Positions 60,672 through 64,000 of a DNA stretch of 64,000 nucleotides are shown here, piece by piece (position 1 is the stretch's first letter; each line of letters starts with the position of its first letter). The DNA is from Shewanella intestini (GTDB taxonomy: Bacteria; Pseudomonadota; Gammaproteobacteria; Enterobacterales; Shewanellaceae). The notes below the pieces were generated by a model. That model saw nothing but the letters and a program-made list of their open reading frames with translations, made no database searches and had not been told where the DNA came from. Both the position numbers and the translations under genes were made by a program. The DNA lies in assembly GCF_018221465.1 (NCBI RefSeq), contig NZ_JAAIKR010000009.1, positions 62,001 to 126,000 on the forward strand, given 5' to 3'.

Positions 60672-62699
60672 TTACTGAGCGCCAGGCTCGGCATGTTTGG
60701 TCATCCAATCTTGTACTTGGTTATACCAATAAATTGAATTATTTGGCTTCATAATCCAATGGTTTTCGTCTGGGAAATAAATCATTCGCGACTCAATACC
60801 ACGGGTTTGTAAGGTTCGGAATAACTCAAAACCTTGACCAACAGGCACGCGGTAATCTAATTGACCATGTACAACTAAGGTTGGGGTATTAAAGTTTTTC
60901 GCGCCATAATGCGGTGAAATTGACTGATAAATTTCAGGTTTTTCCCAGTAGCTACCAAAACGGGTACTGTGTACGGCAAAATCTGCAGCCATTTGCGAAT
61001 ACATGTTATAAACCGCAGCATGGATGAATAACGCATTAAATGGGTGTTCTTGACCTAAAATAATTGAGGTTAAATACCCACCATAACTTGCACCGCCTGC
61101 CACTAAACGTTTGTCGTCAATCCAGTCTTTGTCGGTAAACCATTCCGTCGCTTTAAAGACATCTTCTAGTGACTTGGTTTTCCAGTCAGGGTTAATGCTA
61201 TCGGCAAAGTCTTGGCCAAAGCTGCTAGAACCATGGAAGTTAGGCCATGCTGTTACGTATCCCCAAGAGGCAAACGTTTGTGCATTCCAACGATAATGGA
61301 AACCGTCTGAAATGGCATTGTGCGGGCCGCCGTGAATTAACATCATTAATGGGTATTTTTTAGAGCGATCAAACCCTGGAGGGTAATGCACCCACATTTG
61401 AATGTCTTGATCGTTATAGCCTTTATAAGTCACTGACTCATAAGTGCCTAAATCCACATCTTTTAAAATATCATCATTAAAGCTGTCTAAACGCGTCGTT
61501 TTACCGTTACGCTTATTAATTTTTACGATACGCGCTGGATGTAAAAAACTATCATTAGCGGCAACTAATGTACCGTTATTTGCAATCGATGGCTTACCAA
61601 AGTTAGTCGCTTTCGTAACAGGTTTTACTTTACCGTTGCTAGCATTAATGTAGAAAATACGACGCGTAGCGGCGTCATCAATTGCGGCATAAAACCCTTT
61701 GCTATCTGGTGTCCACACAAAACGAGACACAGAGCGGTCCCAATCTTTAGCAATGACTTTTTCGCTGCGTTTAACCATGTCTAACAACACTAATTTAGCG
61801 GTGTCAGCATAAAATCCAGCAATGGCCTGACGGGTAAACGCTAACGTTTTACCATTAGGGCTAAAGGTTGGGCTGCTATCAGGCGCTTGGTTATTTGGGG
61901 TTAAGTTAACCGCTTTATCACTACCAATTTTACCGAGAAAAATATCAATTTTTGCATCGACTTGATTGTCCCAACCATTTGAATTAAATGCAATCCATTG
62001 CTCTTTCGGGTCAATATCGTAGCTACCAGAACCTTGTGAGGAGCGTGGTAATTGCTGGGCAAATTTTTGCGTGATAGCTTCTACTTTGCCACCCGCTGCA
62101 GGAATTCTAAATACGTGAGCTTCACGGTCTTCATCAATCCAATGGTCAAAACTTGAGAACGGCAATGCATTCCACTGATGCGCTGATACTTTGTCTGCTT
62201 TATCCGCTTGTAATTGCGTTGCCATTTCATCCCAGTTTTTACCCGGGAAAATACGGCTAATAAAGTAAATATGTTCACCAACCCATTTAAGCCCTTTTAC
62301 GCCACCTGGCACATTAGTTAAGCGCTGCGCTTCACCCGGTTCGGTCATCGGTAACAAGTAAATTTGCCCCGAATCGTCTTTATCTCGCTTGCTGATAAAG
62401 GCAATCATTTTACCGTCGGGTGAAAAGACAGGCTCACTCGCACGTAAGCCTTTTGCAGTTAATGCACGCTGGGTTTTGCCGTTTTCATCAAACAACCATA
62501 ACTGAGTTGAACCCTTGTCTTCTGGCACATCATATTGCGTAACTGGGGCGACCACTTGGCCACCATTAGGTGAAATAATTGGACTACCAATACGATTTAA
62601 TTGCCACAGCACATCCACTGACAATGGTTGCTTTTGCTCTGCCATCACTGTTGCCACAGGCATCAGTAAACACAGCAAGAAAATTCCGATCTTTTTCAA
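60672..62699 (-). CDS. S9-family prolyl oligopeptidase/acylaminoacyl-peptidase, exported
   Basis: 675 residues; TTG start at 62699 with GGAG ahead, giving a clear signal peptide (FLLCLLMPVATVMA). The N-terminal 390 residues are a beta-propeller built of WD40-like blade motifs (SPDGKMIAFISKR, SPNGKTLAFTRQA, TPDSKGFYAAID). The C-terminal alpha/beta-hydrolase domain carries the catalytic triad: Ser in GGASYGGYL, Asp in GQLDYRVP and His in DENHW. It is a DPP-IV-like periplasmic peptidase that trims short peptides, part of protein catabolism. It is transcribed alone. Confidence 0.94.
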   Translation of the reverse strand: MKKIGIFLLCLLMPVATVMAEQKQPLSVDVLWQLNRIGSPIISPNGGQVVAPVTQYDVPEDKGSTQLWLFDENGKTQRALTAKGLRASEPVFSPDGKMIAFISKRDKDDSGQIYLLPMTEPGEAQRLTNVPGGVKGLKWVGEHIYFISRIFPGKNWDEMATQLQADKADKVSAHQWNALPFSSFDHWIDEDREAHVFRIPAAGGKVEAITQKFAQQLPRSSQGSGSYDIDPKEQWIAFNSNGWDNQVDAKIDIFLGKIGSDKAVNLTPNNQAPDSSPTFSPNGKTLAFTRQAIAGFYADTAKLVLLDMVKRSEKVIAKDWDRSVSRFVWTPDSKGFYAAIDDAATRRIFYINASNGKVKPVTKATNFGKPSIANNGTLVAANDSFLHPARIVKINKRNGKTTRLDSFNDDILKDVDLGTYESVTYKGYNDQDIQMWVHYPPGFDRSKKYPLMMLIHGGPHNAISDGFHYRWNAQTFASWGYVTAWPNFHGSSSFGQDFADSINPDWKTKSLEDVFKATEWFTDKDWIDDKRLVAGGASYGGYLTSIILGQEHPFNALFIHAAVYNMYSQMAADFAVHSTRFGSYWEKPEIYQSISPHYGAKNFNTPTLVVHGQLDYRVPVGQGFELFRTLQTRGIESRMIYFPDENHWIMKPNNSIYWYNQVQDWMTKHAEPGAQ

Positions 62700-62850
62700 A
62701 ACCCGTCTCCTTTATTCATTATTATTTTTTTCGCTGTCAGCGCCCGCATTTGAACTTAACCGTTCACGGGGCATATTTAGCGATTTGATACCGATTGCGC
62801 TTTTACAAGCTGGCGTGGTCATGACCCAACACAACCAATACCCTCACTGA

Positions 62851-62940
62851 CATTTCGCCAATTTGAGCACATTGTTACCTAAACGGATTAAGCCAGACTT
62901 AAGCCCGGATCAAATTGAATTTAGCCTGCAATATCGATAA
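62851..62940 (+). pseudogene. possible gene remnant upstream of the cytochrome gene
   Basis: In one frame 29 codons ending in TAA are protein-like (KRIKPDLSPDQIEFSLQYR). The same frame, before a TGA at 62848-62850, also reads like protein (IPIALLQAGVVMTQHNQYPH). No start codon or family is identified. It could be chance. The rest of the 474-bp gap to 63174 is promoter region. Confidence 0.25.
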
Positions 62941-62946
62941 CGAAAA

Positions 62947-62962
62947 AATAGAGTAAAGACTC
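62947..62962. promoter_or_regulatory. second copy of the AATAGAGTAAAGACTC element
   Basis: Identical over 16 bases to 50643-50658. The core GAGT-AAAG-ACTC is palindromic. It lies 211 bp upstream of the OmcA/MtrC-like start codon, inside its probable promoter region. Confidence 0.5.
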
Positions 62963-63173
62963 AATAATTCACAACGAACTGACACAAAAAGGCGACACAA
63001 ATTAAGCGTCAATTAAGTTTGGATTAGTAGGGAGAAATTAACATAAGTTACTATTTGAAAAGATAAATAACTTATCTAATTTTTTGTGAGCAACCAAGCA
63101 TCTTTACGATTACTTTACAAATAACATCCGCCTTAGATACCCATATAGAGGTATTGGATGATGGAGTAATAAC

Positions 63174-64000
63174 ATGAGCAAAAACAATGGATATAGTATT
63201 GCGTTTTTAGTCAGCGCGGTTTTGGGGCTTTCAGCATGTAATGGCGATGACGGCAAACCAGGAGCACCGTGGGAGCCGCCTGTGGTAACCACATCAGCAG
63301 TGGCTAAGGTGATTGATTGGCATTACGGTGAAGGCACCGTTAATGTTGAGTTTTCAGTCGAGAATCAAGATGGCATTGCCATAGAAGATCTTGACAGAGT
63401 ACAGCTCTTTTCAACACTCACTAATGACTTAGGGTTACTTGCCGATACGGTTGATGTGACGTTTTTTGAAGGACAAGACTCCTCAACAGGAACACTAACC
63501 CACCAAGGTAATGGCATTTATGAGTTACAAATGCCGCAAGAACAAGCCACTGCTCAATCTATCGGGGTCGGTTATATTCGTCCAGGTAATGGTAACAATG
63601 GCATGCCGCGTACTAAGCGGATTATGTTTTCCGAAACCACTCAATATGCTCAGGTAAAAACCACCGACGACGCTAAATGCGTTGCTTGTCATGGTGAGTT
63701 TACAGCGGCATCAGGTAATGCCGCTTGGGGTTGGCATCAACATCACCATGCGCTTGATAATGATCAAAACATTGTCATTGTTGACGCTTGTCTAACTTGT
63801 CATACCCATACTGAAAAGCAAGATGGTGGCTGGGCAGAAAATACATTAGCCATGATTGGCCACGGTAAAATGGCTGATGGTACAGGTGGAAAAGTATCTA
63901 AAGGGCACTCTGCATTGTGGAGTAACTATTCAATGGATATGAAACGTTGCTCAACTTGTCATATTGATGACGTTGAATTTACGGCATCCATTAATGGCTG
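63174..64000 (+). CDS. OmcA/MtrC-like multihaem lipoprotein, 5' part
   Basis: Open to the window edge: 275 codons. The signal peptide ends with lipobox GLSAC (Cys22). An N-terminal beta domain of about 145 residues (VIDWHYGEGTVNVEFSVE) follows. Haem sites begin with CVACH (169-173), CLTCH (206-210) and CSTCH (259-263); more are expected beyond the edge. A His-rich HQHHHALD lies between the first two. It matches the surface decahaem cytochromes of the OmcA/MtrC family, which pass respiratory electrons to extracellular metals. MtrAB-type partners would lie to the right. The 16-mer element (62947) sits in its upstream region. Confidence 0.85.
   Translation, partial: MSKNNGYSIAFLVSAVLGLSACNGDDGKPGAPWEPPVVTTSAVAKVIDWHYGEGTVNVEFSVENQDGIAIEDLDRVQLFSTLTNDLGLLADTVDVTFFEGQDSSTGTLTHQGNGIYELQMPQEQATAQSIGVGYIRPGNGNNGMPRTKRIMFSETTQYAQVKTTDDAKCVACHGEFTAASGNAAWGWHQHHHALDNDQNIVIVDACLTCHTHTEKQDGGWAENTLAMIGHGKMADGTGGKVSKGHSALWSNYSMDMKRCSTCHIDDVEFTASING

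Noticed and set aside
62515-62850. 111-codon plus-strand frame over the start of the S9 peptidase gene
   Set aside because: Its first two-thirds are antisense to a strongly supported gene. Only the downstream end is considered as a possible remnant.
1-64000. CRISPR arrays, tRNA or rRNA genes
   Set aside because: No regularly spaced repeats of 24-40 bp, no cloverleaf with conserved TTCRA arm and no rRNA-like blocks were seen. The only tandem arrays are the 6-bp and 7-bp simple repeats.

Overview
The window looks like chromosomal DNA of a marine Shewanella, probably from the cold-water S. frigidimarina/livingstonensis side of the genus. That assignment is inferred from gene content: a periplasmic-type [FeFe] hydrogenase locus in the order hydA-hydB-cytochrome b-hydG-hydX-hydE-hydF, OmcA/MtrC-family multiheme lipoproteins, hcp-hcr, the glycine-riboswitch/AGCS pair, and moderately AT-rich DNA. 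No rRNA, tRNA, CRISPR or intact insertion sequence was recognised.

Layout. 0-10.4 kb: housekeeping genes (ubiA, uvrD, an RluA-type pseudouridine synthase, a Lon-N-domain protein, a patatin-like hydrolase), a sugar locus (YhcH-family protein and sugar porter flanking a terminator), ppaC, and a cold-shock-domain/DUF1294 membrane protein. 10.4-16.2 kb: an AT-rich gap, a small unknown exported or membrane protein, then an outer-membrane beta-barrel followed at once by a 1195-residue zincin lipoprotein. 16.6-21.6 kb: arfB, aroQ, a DUF3859-like protein, a TPR-GGDEF diguanylate cyclase, an RlmI-like methyltransferase, and what looks like the 3' stump of a lost gene. 21.9-28.6 kb: the complete [FeFe] hydrogenase and maturation operon. 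A terminator-like hairpin separates the structural genes (hydA, hydB, cytochrome b) from the maturation genes (hydG, hydX, hydE, hydF). 28.6-39.1 kb: a telomere-like hexamer repeat, a DUF3087-like protein, gltS, yecH, hcr and hcp (with an NsrR-type operator), an FG-GAP repeat protein, a Mop-domain protein and a five-haem lipoprotein that looks like an OmcA/MtrC protein lacking its second haem domain.

39.1-47.0 kb is an apparent genomic island. It holds a transglutaminase-like protein with an AraC regulator, a His/Cys-rich small protein, a CzcB/CusB adaptor and CzcA/CusA pump without an outer-membrane factor, and a FimB/E-sized tyrosine recombinase. Near-identical 18-bp sequences lie close to its two edges. 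47-50 kb holds small unknown proteins, a GNAT remnant, a 23-bp-arm perfect palindrome and a kinase-like protein, followed by a heptamer repeat.

50.6-56.1 kb is the best candidate for an undescribed system. Two tandem paralogous polytopic membrane proteins (DUF5692-like, one with an added extracytoplasmic domain) are followed by a predicted outer-membrane barrel, a periplasmic chalcone-isomerase-fold protein and a polytopic methyl-accepting chemotaxis receptor, all on one strand. An FNR/EtrA-like box and a palindrome precede them. The same 16-mer palindrome occurs again upstream of the multihaem cytochrome gene at the right edge, suggesting shared control linked to anaerobic respiration. 56.3-64 kb: tandem glycine riboswitch plus AGCS symporter, an S41 protease lipoprotein with a small partner lipoprotein, an S9 peptidase, and the 5' part of an OmcA/MtrC-like cytochrome that runs off the window.
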